Source of the DNA: Cyanophora paradoxa
Lineage: Eukaryota; Glaucocystophyceae; Cyanophorales; Cyanophoraceae
Direction: 5' to 3'
Length of the DNA stretch: 64,000 nt
NCBI GenBank assembly: GCA_004431415.1
Contig: QPMI01000436.1
Span: 434,001-498,000, forward strand
The translations under genes were made by a program, and so were the position numbers. The notes under the pieces are model-generated. The model saw nothing but the letters and a program-made list of their open reading frames with translations. It ran no database searches and had not been told where the DNA came from. Shown here piece by piece: positions 24,262 through 36,100 of this stretch. Each line of letters opens with the position of its first letter. Position 1 is the stretch's first letter.

Positions 24262-26431
24262 CGGTGTCCGGCACGCCGCGGGGCGCGCCGCCCTCCGGCC
24301 CGCCGCCGGCGCCGCCGGTCTTAGCGGAGGAGTCCTTCGGCGCCCGCGGGTCCGGGTACGACTCGCTCGACTTTCTCCGCGCCAAAGGTTCGAATTCGAT
24401 CCGCGCCCCGGCCTCCCCCTGGAGCTCCCTCTCCCGAGCGAGCGAGCAAGCGCGCGCGCAGGTCGGCCTGACGTCGCGCGAGCTGTGCGCGATCGTGCGG
24501 CGCGTGCGGCCGTCCTGAGCCTCGACGCCTCCGCCCGCATCGAGCCGCTCATCGTCCTCCTGCTCGCCAACGACGTACCCCTCGCCTCCATCCGCTCCGG
24601 CTTCCGGTGGTGCGCGTTCCCTCCCCCTTCCCCTTTCCTCCCCCGCGCCGCGCCGCCTCACGGCCCGCGCCCCGCAGCTTCCCGCGTGTCCTGTTCTGCG
24701 ACGCCGCTACGATCGCCTCGCGCATCGCGTGGCTCCGGTCCCGCGGCGTCGACCTGCCCAAGGCTCGCCCGGCCCAGCCCGCCCGCCCCGCCCCGCCCTG
24801 CGGCCCAGCTGAGCCGAACGGGCGCAGCTGTGGCGGCAGTGCACGCAGACGCTGACGCTGAGCGAGGAGAACCTCGAGCGCAAGTGGGCGGCCCTCTCCC
24901 GCGAGATCGGCGCGGACGGCGCCAGGCGCGGCCCCGCGGCTCTCCCCCGCTTCCCCCCCTGCCCCTCTCAATCTAAGCGGCGGGCGTGCAGGCGCGTCTT
25001 CGAGGAGACGATTGCGCCGACCCTCTCCGTCGAGAACCTCCTCGGCAAGCTCGACGAGGTGCGCTCAGATCAGGTCGCTCAGATCGCTCAGATCGCTCAG
25101 ATCAGATCTGATCTGACCTTACTCGGGGGCAGGTGCAGGGGGCACTGGGGGTACCGCGGCGGGAGCTGGCGGCGCTGGCGGCGCGCATGCCGGGCCTCCT
25201 CGAGGTGCGCACCGCTCAGATGAGATCCGATCTGATCCGATCCGATCTGATCTGATCTGACTCCTTCCTCCCCCACAGGCGGACGTGCCGGCGCGCGCTG
25301 GGGCCTCGTTTGAGTACCGGGGGAGCCTTGGCCTCTCCCGCGCCGAGGTACCCGAGATCTAGACACCCCGCCCTCCGCCGCCCTATCGACTCCCTGCCCT
25401 GACGCGCGCCGCGCCGTCCTCCCCGCAGGCGGCCGCCGTGCTCCGGGCCGTGCCCCGCTTCCTCGTCTCCGACATCGACGCCTGTTACAGCCCCGCCGTG
25501 CGGCTCCGCCCCCCCGCGCTGCGCCTCCTCGTAAAGCGGTACCCCCAGGTCTCGTTTCTGCTCTCGACGGGCTTCTCGCCTTAGGACGTGGCACTGCTGA
25601 TCCGCCGACGGCCTACGCTCCACCGCTTCTCCGTCACCAAGTACTACTCCCCCCTGGTCCGCCCGGCGGCCCCCCGCGCTCTCCCCCCGCCCCTCCCCCT
25701 CGCCTCTGACCTGTACCCCCCCGCCCCGGCTTAGGCGATGTTCCTGTCGCAGCAGGGGATCCACGGCCCGGCCCTCGTCCGCGTCCTCCGCCTCGCCCCC
25801 GAGCTCCTCGGTCCGTCTGGCTATCTCTATCTAGATCTTACGAGCCACGAGCCATCACTCCCTCTGCTGTTCTCGCTCCCGCTCGGCCGACGTTGACGCG
25901 CCGCCCGCGCGCAGGCCACTCCATCGAGAGCCTCAGGCGCGAACGCAGCCTGCCCCTCCCCCTCCCCCCCCCGCCCCCCCCCCCCCTGCCCACCCCCTCC
26001 GCCCCCCGTCCTGAACCCGTACCCCCCGCAGGCCCAAGTTCGAGTTCCTGTACGCCCAGCACTACTCCGCCCGCGTCGTCATCTCGTACCCCACCGCCCT
26101 CAAGTGCTCCCTCGGTGCCCTGTACCCCGCCCGCCGCCCCGGCTCCCCCCCACCCCCCCGTCCTTCGTTTGCAGAGCGGCGCATCCGCCCGCGGCTGCTG
26201 TTCCTCGCGGGGCGCGGCCTGCGGGCGCCCCTCTGCCGCGCCCTCACCCTCCGGTGCCCCAACCCCTTCCTCTTCCTCCCCCTCGTTTCCTCACGTGTAC
26301 CCCCGGGCCCGGGGGGGTACAGCGACGAGCGGTTCGCGGGGGAGGTGGCGCGGTGCCGGCCCAAGGAGTGGGCCGCCTTCCTCGGGCGCCATGCGGGCGG
26401 GCCGGACGGGACCCGCGGCCAGGACGGCTGA
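24262..26431 (+). pseudogene. mTERF-domain gene, copy B (frameshift and stop)
   Basis: Matches copy A exon by exon, from VLAEESFGARGSGYDSLDF to the terminal GGPDGTRGQDG and TGA at 26429-26431. Defects: a one-base deletion near 24505 turns copy A's VRRVPAVLSL into VRRVRPS plus stop, and an in-frame TAG at 25582-25584 sits where copy A reads SPSDVALL. Other splice signals and the GATC introns are kept. Copy B retains an exon segment (LRPPALRLLVKRYPQ) that copy A splices out or has lost. Either defect alone would truncate the protein, so it is probably a pseudogene unless transcripts skip these exons. Confidence 0.75.
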
Positions 26432-27158
26432 GCGAGCGTACCCCGGGCGCCCTGGGTACAGCGAGGCCGTGACCACGTGCGGCCCGCGCCGCGCTTATAA
26501 TTACCGGCGGGGCCCGATGCTGGGCTATAGCTAGCGCCATCGCTTTCCCATGCATGCCTACGTAATTTGCCAGTTGCCCCAAGTACAATTGCAAAGCGCC
26601 GGCGCCGGCCACTGCGCCGGCAGCGGCCGCAGGGAGCAACATGAATTCTTCATGCAAATCGATAAGGAAGTGGGTTAATTTCGGGCCGGGATCCGAGTTT
26701 TCTTGGAGTCTCAGGCCGGGCCGCTGGCCCTGGCGAGCCTCGCGATCGAGTACTGGCGACGACGCACGTGCATGCGCATGCCGCAGCTGCAGTGCGCAAT
26801 CGCATTCATGATCTTGGGCGTGCCACAGTGTACATAATTATAAGTGCGGCTGCAGTGTATGTCGTAGTATAGCCTACATTTAGCTAGCAGTCTCGAGCTC
26901 GCAATCGATAAAAGATAAGAATTCGAAATGTAAAGCTCGATGCCAAAACGTAAACGTTGTGATATAAATGTAAAGCTCGGTGCCAATTGCAATATTAATA
27001 AGGAAAAGTAAAACGAGGACACTGCACGTGACATCGATAATCAAGGCAAGACTTCCGAATCCTAAATCCAAGACTGAAGGACGGAGGAGTAATCGCCACA
27101 TGTTAAACCGCTAACGTTAACGGAGCCCGTAGGAGTGCCCGCACCAGGCCCGTGCCTC

Positions 27159-30100
27159 TCACGATGGACACTCAAGCATGAAAGGGCAGCAAAAGCCAAC
27201 AGTACGGCGGGTAGATGCCAGCGCCCGTGCCGGCGCCTCGCCCTCGAGAACGCCCCTCTCTGCGGACGCCGTGCTGCCCCGAGCCGCGCCCGCCCGCCCG
27301 CCCACCCCGCTCAAGCGGAGCACGCAGCCGCCGGTGCCCCGAAGAGGAGCGGCCGAAGCGGCCGCCCCGGTGCCCTCACGCGGAGCGGCCGAAGAGGCCG
27401 AAGAGTCCTCCGGCCCCGGCGCCGCCCCCAGCTGCGCCCGCCGCCCGTGAGTGAAGGGCGCCCGGCCCGGCGGGGGCGACTCGAGCTCGGGGCGGGGCGG
27501 GGCCGAACCGGCGTCGGGCCTGACGGCCGTGAGGATGGCTTCCAGCTGCGCCTCCAGCTTGGCATGCTGCGCCTTCATTTCGGCATGCTGCCCCTTCATC
27601 TCGGCCTGCAGTGCCTCTAGCTTGGCCTGCTGCTCCTTATGCTTCAATGTGAGCTGCGGCGGCGGCGTCAGAGCAGAGCCGGCGCCCAGGCCCCGCAGAG
27701 AGGCGGCGGACCTCCTTCTTCAGTTGCTCGATGTGGGCGCGGGGCGGCGAGTCATCGCGGAGCTCGAGGGGCCCCGTGTAGATCGGGTCCGGCGCCTCCC
27801 GCTCCTCGTCGTACCGCAGGGCGCTGAGCTTGGGCTTCCCGCTCGCCTCGGTCCCTTCCGACTCCGGATCCTCCTCGGTCGCCTCACTCCGAGGGCGAGC
27901 CGCTTCTTGGTTCGCCCTCGCCCCTGCAGCTGCTGCCTCCTCGCCGCTGGGCTGTTTGCCATCGGTTCCCTTGCCTCCCGCCTCGCAATTGGCGGCGGCA
28001 TCCCCGCCCTTGGGCTGGAGGCGGTGCTCCTCGATGGCGTCCCCCCAGGCCTTGCGGATGCCGTGCTCGAAGCGATACGAGTTGTGCTTGGCCCTCAACT
28101 CGTCCGCACTCAGCTCTGCCTCCGGGACGGATCCTCCAATCGCCCCAGCCGCCGGGCGGGACCCAATGCGCGCAACGAGCCGCCCCAGGTCCGCGGCCGT
28201 AGCAAGGAGCAGCAGTAGGGGCAGGAACAGGACGCCCGACGCGAGGTTGACTGCAGCCGTCGCGAGGCGCGGGGAGAAAGAGAGAAGAAACCATAGGATG
28301 TTGAAGGGCGCCACCACCTGCTGCTCTCGGCGGTGGTACCGCAGAACCATCTGAGCGTCCGATGAGTCCTATGCAAATGAACTCGTGATCGGGTGGACAC
28401 GGAAGCAGGCAGCACCTTCGTGCGGCCATACGCGTACACAACTTGTGCTTTGTCGAAAGTCGCAGTGATGGTAGAGCTGCAAAAGAGGAATGCATGAGAT
28501 TACCAGACGTAGACCGAGAAGTCTAGGCCGGCGCCTGGCCAGGCGTGCCTGAAAAGACCGGTGAGGACGTTGAGCAGGAGGACAACAGTCAGGATCTGGT
28601 AAATGGAGAGGAGCGCGGCGCCTGGCGAGAATGAAAATGAGCCACTACGAAGATCGACGGAATTAACGACCTCAACGCGAACCGATGAAGGGGACGCGGG
28701 TGCTGAACTCATTCGAGTCGCTCTCGCCCAGCACAGCAAAATACAGAATGCCACTGCAAAGCCCGAGTTGAAGGGGCACCAATAAATTCATCAGAGGGTC
28801 GAGACTCACGCCATCTCATGAAGGCTCAAAGGATTCTCAGCGCCGTCCGCACTTGAAGCCGCACGGATGTTAAGCGACCAGGCCCAGAGGCCCACGCAGA
28901 AGCTGCCAAAGATGACTGCAAGAACGAGCAGCACCGTGAAGACGTCCTTTGCCATCTGCGACGTAAACAAATTGAGACGCGTTTGGGGCACGGATATCGA
29001 TCCAGGACGGCAGTCGCCTATCACCTGCCCGAGCACAGTGAGCATTGGACCAAAGATCTCGCTAATGTAGCCGAATTCGAGGATGCGAAGCCCAGCCAAA
29101 ATGAACACTGCAAGATGAGGGTGAACAAAATTCGATAGCGACAGGTTTCAGCTCACAGCAACAAACCGACTGCAAGGACCGGGATGGGAAGAGACCAGAA
29201 GATGCCCTGGAGATGAAACGTTTCGGCACATATCGCACACGCCGAGGCCGCGAGCGTTCCGTGCAGGCAACCAGGTCAGGTGTAAGTGCGAAAATGGTGT
29301 AGCTCACAGCCAAAGTGCTGGAAAGCGGGCAGAAGGATATGGCCAGGATGAACCAGTCGATCCAATTGAAGACATCGGAAAAGTACGAAGAGGTGCCCCC
29401 GGATCGACGCTCGTCCAAGAACTGTAGGCGCTCTAAATTAAATTTCATTCAAAGCAGCCTCAGAGTGCAGGAGAGCACCTGTGAGAACTCGTGGATCAGG
29501 AGGCCGAGGGCCTGCAGCGCAAGGGGCACCAAGAGCCACCCACCGCCTCGGCAAACCGCTGCTCGGAAAAACCGAGGTCGCTTTCGCAGCAAGCAAATGA
29601 CCACTTTCAACCACTCACCGGTCCCAAGCAGGATGAGAAACAACACGTAGGCGCCGAGGTCTATCGCAAATCGTCCCCGCCACCCCCCGAGCACGCTTGC
29701 AGGTGAATCGAACCACAGCTGCTCAGTCAACGCTGCAGGCTTTGGCTCCTGTTCGGGCCTCTCCATCCTCGTCATTTGGTGATCCTTGCACGCATTCCAG
29801 GCAGGCAAGCCATCCTTCACACACGCCGAGCAATAGTTGGAGCAATAGTTGCGATCCTCGCATTGCTTGCACTTGAACCGTGGGCCGACGATCGGCTCCT
29901 GCGGGGGTCGATCAGCATCGGAGGCTGGGGATTGACAGGAGTCTGCGGACCGCTCTACATCCGTAGCATTCCACTCCCGTCCAGACCGCAGGCTCGCGAT
30001 CGGCATCGAGTGACAAGAGGGCAGAAGCCATCGACGCCGGAGCGACCGACGACAGCGAGAGCGCTGCCCCGCTTTCCCATATGCGGTTCACGTAGCGCTG

Positions 30101-33100
30101 CACAAAGTGGTGTGCCTGTGGAGGTGTGAGCACAGGCAGAAGCTGCCACCAGAAGCGACGCAAAGCAAAGCAATGCGCACCACGACGTCGTGAAAGCCGA
30201 GGTCGAGGGCCATGTCGACGGCGGACGGCACAATGCCCGCGCGGCCCTCGAGAGCCTGGTGACGAAACTTTCAGCAAATGCAGCACATGGATAAGCGAGC
30301 ACTAAGCAATCGTACATGTACATCGATACATGGATACACGAGAAAGCTCACATTCACTGCAGCGATGACTGGTTCTCCCGAGTTAGTTACTGCAACGATC
30401 ATGCTATTTGACCGCTTGCGTGCCCAAGCTCTGATCTGCTTGCATGTCCAAAAAATTCTATCGAGCGACCCAAAAGGTAATAAACTCATTAGACATTCCG
30501 CACCAGTTCATGTACAAGCCACGAGTCCAGCGCATCAAACGGCGTTCGTCCCAGAAATGCCTTCAACTGATCATCGTTCTTGCCTCCATCACGTACGCTT
30601 CTAGCCCACGGCAAACTTTTCACTGCTGCAATCCATGATGCTGAGAACGGGAGATAGCGTGAGCATCATTGTGAAACTCCTCAGGATAGTTACCGCCAAT
30701 AAAAGTCGCTACCCTCGTAGTGCCCTTCAGGGCGCCTGCGCTGGATGCGGTCGCCCAACGCCATCTCCATCCTGTCGAGGAGCTCGACAGCGATGCCCCG
30801 TAAGTCCTTCATGCGGTCGGCAAGGAGCGCCTGCTGGTCCGCGCTTGCGCTTGCCTGCATGCGACGTCATCCTCCAGCAGAAGGAACTTGGATGATGGTA
30901 TGCACCTGGAAAAGCTGTGCTATGCGGAGGACAACGTTGAGCTTTCCAGCAGGGAAGCGGTTCACCAAGGTTCTAACGTCGAGCTCGAGGCCCATTGCAG
31001 CAACGAATTCCGTGCAAACCCGCGACATGCTGTCTTTCGAGAACTTGACGGCCTCACAGTCCATGAATAGCTTCAGGAGTGGTTTGCTCTTCGATCTCAA
31101 TGCTTGGTCGAGAGGCGAGAGGCCATCCTTGTCGCAAACTGCCCACAAACTGGCGCCAGCTGACTTGCAGTTGAGAAGGATTCTGCAAGAAGTTGAGAAA
31201 GGCTCCCGAGGCTGCGGATTTCAGAACCCCAAAGAGTCTCCTCGCACCGGGCAAACGACTCCTCCCCCATTTCAATAACAATATGCAACGCAGTGCGCCC
31301 TGTCGTGTCTTGGACGTTGACGTCGGCTCCATGTTCCAGCAGCAATCTGCTCATGCGTGGTCACTTTTGAATACGTCCAAAACAGTCCTCGCCATCGCCT
31401 AGGGCCTCGCTTCTAAATATCTCCTCTCGTCTCTTATAAGCACCTCAAAGCATAAAATATCAAACATAAGCAGACGTCTCTTTTAAAGCGGACTCTCACT
31501 CATTAAAGCGCCCCCAGCGGCTCGGCCCCGCACCGGGCGACCCCCTCATGCCCCAAATCGACCACGCAGTGCAGCACGGTCCCAGCCACACGCACCGGGC
31601 GGTCCCCTCGTGCCCTTCATTGGCTGCACGATGCAGCGCAGTCCGCCCGTCCTTGTCCCGAGCGTTGACGTCGGCGCCGCGCTCGAGCAGCAGCCTGCGG
31701 GCGCGCGGTCGCTCTCTGTCGGAGGGGCAGCGCCAGCGCGCGCTCGGGCCCGTTCACGGCAGCGGGGAGGGGGGGAGGAGATGGCTTTAGCTTAGCTCGA
31801 AAGAGGGAGGGGGAGCGAGGGGCGGGCGCGGGGGAGGGGAGGCGACTGGAGCTGAAGGTCCGGGGCTTTTGGGGGGCGCAGGGGTGGGGTCGAGGGGGGT
31901 GGGGGGGGAGAGGGGGGGAGAAGGGGGGAGGGGAGGACGGCGCGGGAGGCGGAGCCTCTCGTCTTGAGCGTCAGAGCGCCCGCATTGTGGCCCTCTGCTC
32001 CGGGCAGCGTTTCGTCTATACAGGCGCTCCCCTCTTGAAGCCGTCGCAGCTCGCTTTTGCGACTCTAGGTGCCCCAAGCGGCCCCGCCCCACGCACCGGG
32101 CGGTCCCCTCTTGTCCTTCATCCGCAGCGCGATGCAGCGGGGTCGATCCACCATTGTCTTGGGCCTTGACGTCGGCGCCGCGCTCCAGCAGCAGCCTGCG
32201 GGCAGGCGGTCACTCCCTATCGGAGGGACAGCGCCATCCCGCGCTCGGATTCGTTTACAGCGGCTTCAGGATGGGAGAGGGGGGAGAACGGGAGGAGGAC
32301 GGGGGACAGGGGACGGGGGGGTACGGGTTGAGGTGGGAGGTGGGGGGGGGGGAGAGGCGGGTGCAAGGATCGGAAGGGGAGGGGACAGGAGAGGGGCGAA
32401 GGGGAGCATAAGGTCCGGAGCTTTCAAGTTTGGGAGGGAGGGGGGGGGGGGGGGGGGCAGGGGCGGGTTGAAGGGATTGAAGGTGGGAGGAGTAGAGGGA
32501 GATGGACCCTCTCTTGGGACTCAGAGCGCTCTCCATCGTGGCCCTCTGCCAGGCTGCTCCGGGCAGCGTTTCGTCTATAGTGGCGCTCCCCTCTTGAAGC
32601 CGTGCAGCTGGCTACTGGGACGCTCCTTGTCCCAAGCAGCCCGGCCCCGCGCACCGGGCGGTCCCCTCGTGCCCCCATTCGGCCGCGTATTGCAGCGCAG
32701 TCCATCCTTTCTCGTCCCGAGCGTTGACGTCGGCGCCGCGCTCGAGCAGCAGCCTGCGGGCGCGCGGTCGCTCTCTGTCGGAGGGGCAGCGCCAGCGCGC
32801 GCTCGGGCCCGTTCACGGCAGCGGGGAGGGGGGGAGGAGATGGCTTTAGCTTAGCTCGAAAGAGGGAGGGGGAGCGAGGGACGGGCGCGGGGGAGGGGAG
32901 GCGACTGGAGCTGAAGGTCCGGGGCTTTTGGGGGGTGCAGGGGTGGGGTCGAGGGGGGTGCAGGGGGGGAGGGGGGGGGAGAAGGGGGGAGGGGAGGACG
33001 GCGCGGGAGGAGGAGCCTCTCGTCTTGAGCCTCAGATCGCCCGCATTGTGGCCCTCTGCTCCGGGCAGCGTTTCGTCTATACAGGCGCTCCCCTCTTGAA

Positions 33101-36100
33101 GCCGTCGCAGCTCGCTTTTACGACTCTAGGCGCCTCAAGCGGCCCGGCCCCGCGCACCGGGCGGTCCCCTCGTGCCCTTCAAAGGCTGCGCGATGCAGCG
33201 GGGTCCATCCCTCCTCGTCCCGAGCGTTGACGTCGGCGCCGCGCTCCAGCAGCAGCCTGCGGGCGCGCGGTCGCTCTCTGTCGGAGGGGCAGCGCCAGCG
33301 CGCGCTCGGGCCCGTTCACGGCAGCGGGGAGGGGGGGAGGAGATGGCTTTAGCTTAGCTCGAAAGAGGGAGGGGGAGCGAGGGGCGGGCGCGGGGGAGGG
33401 GAGGCGACTGGAGCTGAAGGTCCGGGGCTTTTGGGGGGCGCAGGGGTGGGGTCGAGGGGGGTGGGGGGGGAGAGGGGGGGAGAAGGGGGGAGGGGAGGAC
33501 GGCGCGGGAGGCGGGGCCTCTCGTCTTGAGCGTCAGAGCGCCCGCATTGTGGCCCTCTGCTCCGGGCAGCGTTTCGTCTATACAGGCGCTCCCCTCTTGA
33601 AGCCGTCGCAGCTCGCTTTGAGGACTCTAGACGCCCCAAGCGGCCCGGCCCCGCGCACCGAGCGGTCCCCTCCTGCCCTAATGTGGCAGCGTAGTGCAGC
33701 GCGGTCCATCCCTCCTTGTTCCGAGCGTTGATCATGACGTCGGCGCCGCGCTCGAGCAGCAGCCTGCGGGCGCGCGGTCGCTCTCTGTCGGAGGGGCAGC
33801 GCCAGCGCGCGCTCGGGCCCGTTCACGGCAGCGGGGAGGGGGGGAGGAGATGGCTTTAGCTTAGCTCGAAAGAGGGAGGGGGAGCGAGGGGCGGGCGCGG
33901 GGGAGGGGAGGCGACTGGAGCTGAAGGTCCGGGGCTTTTGGGGGGCGCAGGGGTGGGGTCGAGGGTGGTGCAGGGGGGGAGGGGGGGGGAGAAGGGGGGA
34001 GGGGAGGACGGCGCGGGAGGCGGGGCCTCTCGTCTTGAGCGTCAGAGCGCCCGCATTGTGGCCCTCTGCTCCGGGCAGCGTTTCGTCTATACAGGCGCTC
34101 CCCTCTTGAAGCCGTCGCAGCTCGCTTTTACGACTCTAGGCGCCTCAAGCGGCCCGGCCCCGCGCACCGGGCGGTCCCCTGGTGCCCTCCACTGGCGGCG
34201 GAGAGCAGCGCAGTCCATCCTTTCTCGTCCCGAGCGTTGACGTCGGCGCCGCGCTCGAGCAGCAGCCTGCGGGCGCACGGTCGATCTCTGTCGGAGGGGC
34301 AGGGCCATCACGCGCTCGGGCCCGTTCACGGCAGCGGGGAGGGGGAGATGGGGAGATGGGCTTTAGAAAGAAAGAAACGATGGCTTTAGCTTAGCTCGAA
34401 AGAGGGAGGGGGAGCGAGGGACGGGCGCGGGGAAGGGGAGGCGACTGGAGCTGAAGGTCCGGGGCTTTTGGGGGGTGCAGGGGTGGGCTGGACGGGGGTG
34501 CAGGGGGGGAGGGGGGGGGAGAAGGGGGGAGGGGAGGACGGATCGGGAGGCGGGGCCTCTCGTCTTGAGCGTCAGAGCGCCCGCATTGTGGCCCTCTGCT
34601 CCGGGCAGCGTTTCGTCTATACAGGCGCTCCCCTCTTGAAGCCGTCGCAGCTCGCTTTTACGACTGTAGGTGCCCCAAGCGGCCCCGCCCCACGCACCGG
34701 GCGGTCCCCTCGTGTCCGCCATAGGCGGCCCAATGCAGCGCGGTCCATCCTTTCTCGTCCCGAGCGTTGACGTCGGCGCCGCGCTCCAGCAGCAGCCTGC
34801 GGGCAAGCGGTCAATCTCCATCGGAGGGGCAGGGCCATCACGCGCTCGGATTCGTTTACAACGGCTTCAGGATGGGAGAGGGGGGAGAAGAGGAGGAGGA
34901 CGGGGGACAGGTACGGGTTGAGGTGGGAGGTGGGGGGGGGGGGGGGAGAGAGAGGCGGGTGCAAGGATCGGAAGGGGAGGGGACAGGAGAGGGGCGAAGG
35001 GGAGCATAAGGTCCGGAGCTTTGGGGGGGGGGGGGAGGGGGGGGGGGGGGGGGCGGGGCAGGGGCGGGTTGAAGGGGATTGAAGGTGGGATGAGTAGAGG
35101 GAGGTGGACCCTCTCTTGGGACTCAGAGCGCTCTCCATCGTGGCCCTCTGCCAGGCTGCTCCGGGCAGCGTTTCGTCTATAGTGGCGCTCCCCTCTTGAA
35201 GCCGTTGCAGCTGGCTACTGGGACGCTCCTTGTCCCAAGCAGCCCGGCCCCGCGCACCGGGCGGTCCCCTCGTGCCCCCATTCGGCCGCGTATTGCAGCG
35301 CAGTCCGCCCGTCCTTGTCCCGAGCGTTGACGTCGGCGCCGCGCTCCAGCAGCAGCCTGCGGGCGCACGGTCGATCTCTGTCGGAGGGGCAGCGCCAGCG
35401 CGCGCTCGGGCCCGTTCACGGCAGCGGGGAGGGGGAGATGGGGAGATGGGCTTTAGAAAGAAAGAAACGATGGCTTTAGCTTAGCTCGAAAGAGGGAGGG
35501 GGAGCGAGGGACGGGCGCGGGGAAGGGGAGGCGACTGGAGCTGAAGGTCCGGGGCTTTTGGGGGGTGCAGGGGTGGGGTCGAGGGTGGTGGGGGGGGAGA
35601 GGGGGGGAGAAGGGGGGAGGGGAGGACGGCGGGGGAGGAGGAGCCTCTTTTCTTGAGCACTCAGAGCGCCTCGATCATGACCCTCTGCGCCCGACAGCGT
35701 TTCGTCTAAAGAGCCACTCCCCTCTCGAAGCTGTCGCAGCTCGCTCTTAGGACTCTAGGCGCCCCAAGCGGCCCGGCCCCGCGCACCGGGCGGTCCCCTC
35801 GTGCCCTCTCCAAGCGGCATGGTGCAGCGCGGTAGATCCGTCCTTGTTTCGAGCGCTGACGTCGGCGCCGCGCTCCAGCAGCAGCCTGCGGGCGCGCGGT
35901 CACTCTCTATCGGAGGGGCAGCGCCATCATGCGCTCGGGCCCGTTTACGACAGCGGGGAGGGGAGTGGGGGGGAGGGGAGGTGAGCTTTAACAAGAAGAA
36001 AACTATGGCTTTAGCTTTAACGATGGCTTTGAGAAACGCGGGAGGGAGGGGATGGGAGGGATGGGCGTGGGGCGCGGGGAAGGGGGGAGAGAGGAGAGGG

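Noticed and set aside
29951-30115. MYND-type zinc finger in the channel gene
   Set aside because: Once the intron at 29899-29950 is removed, CYGC joins to [13 protein letters not shown], which fits ZZ rather than MYND spacing.
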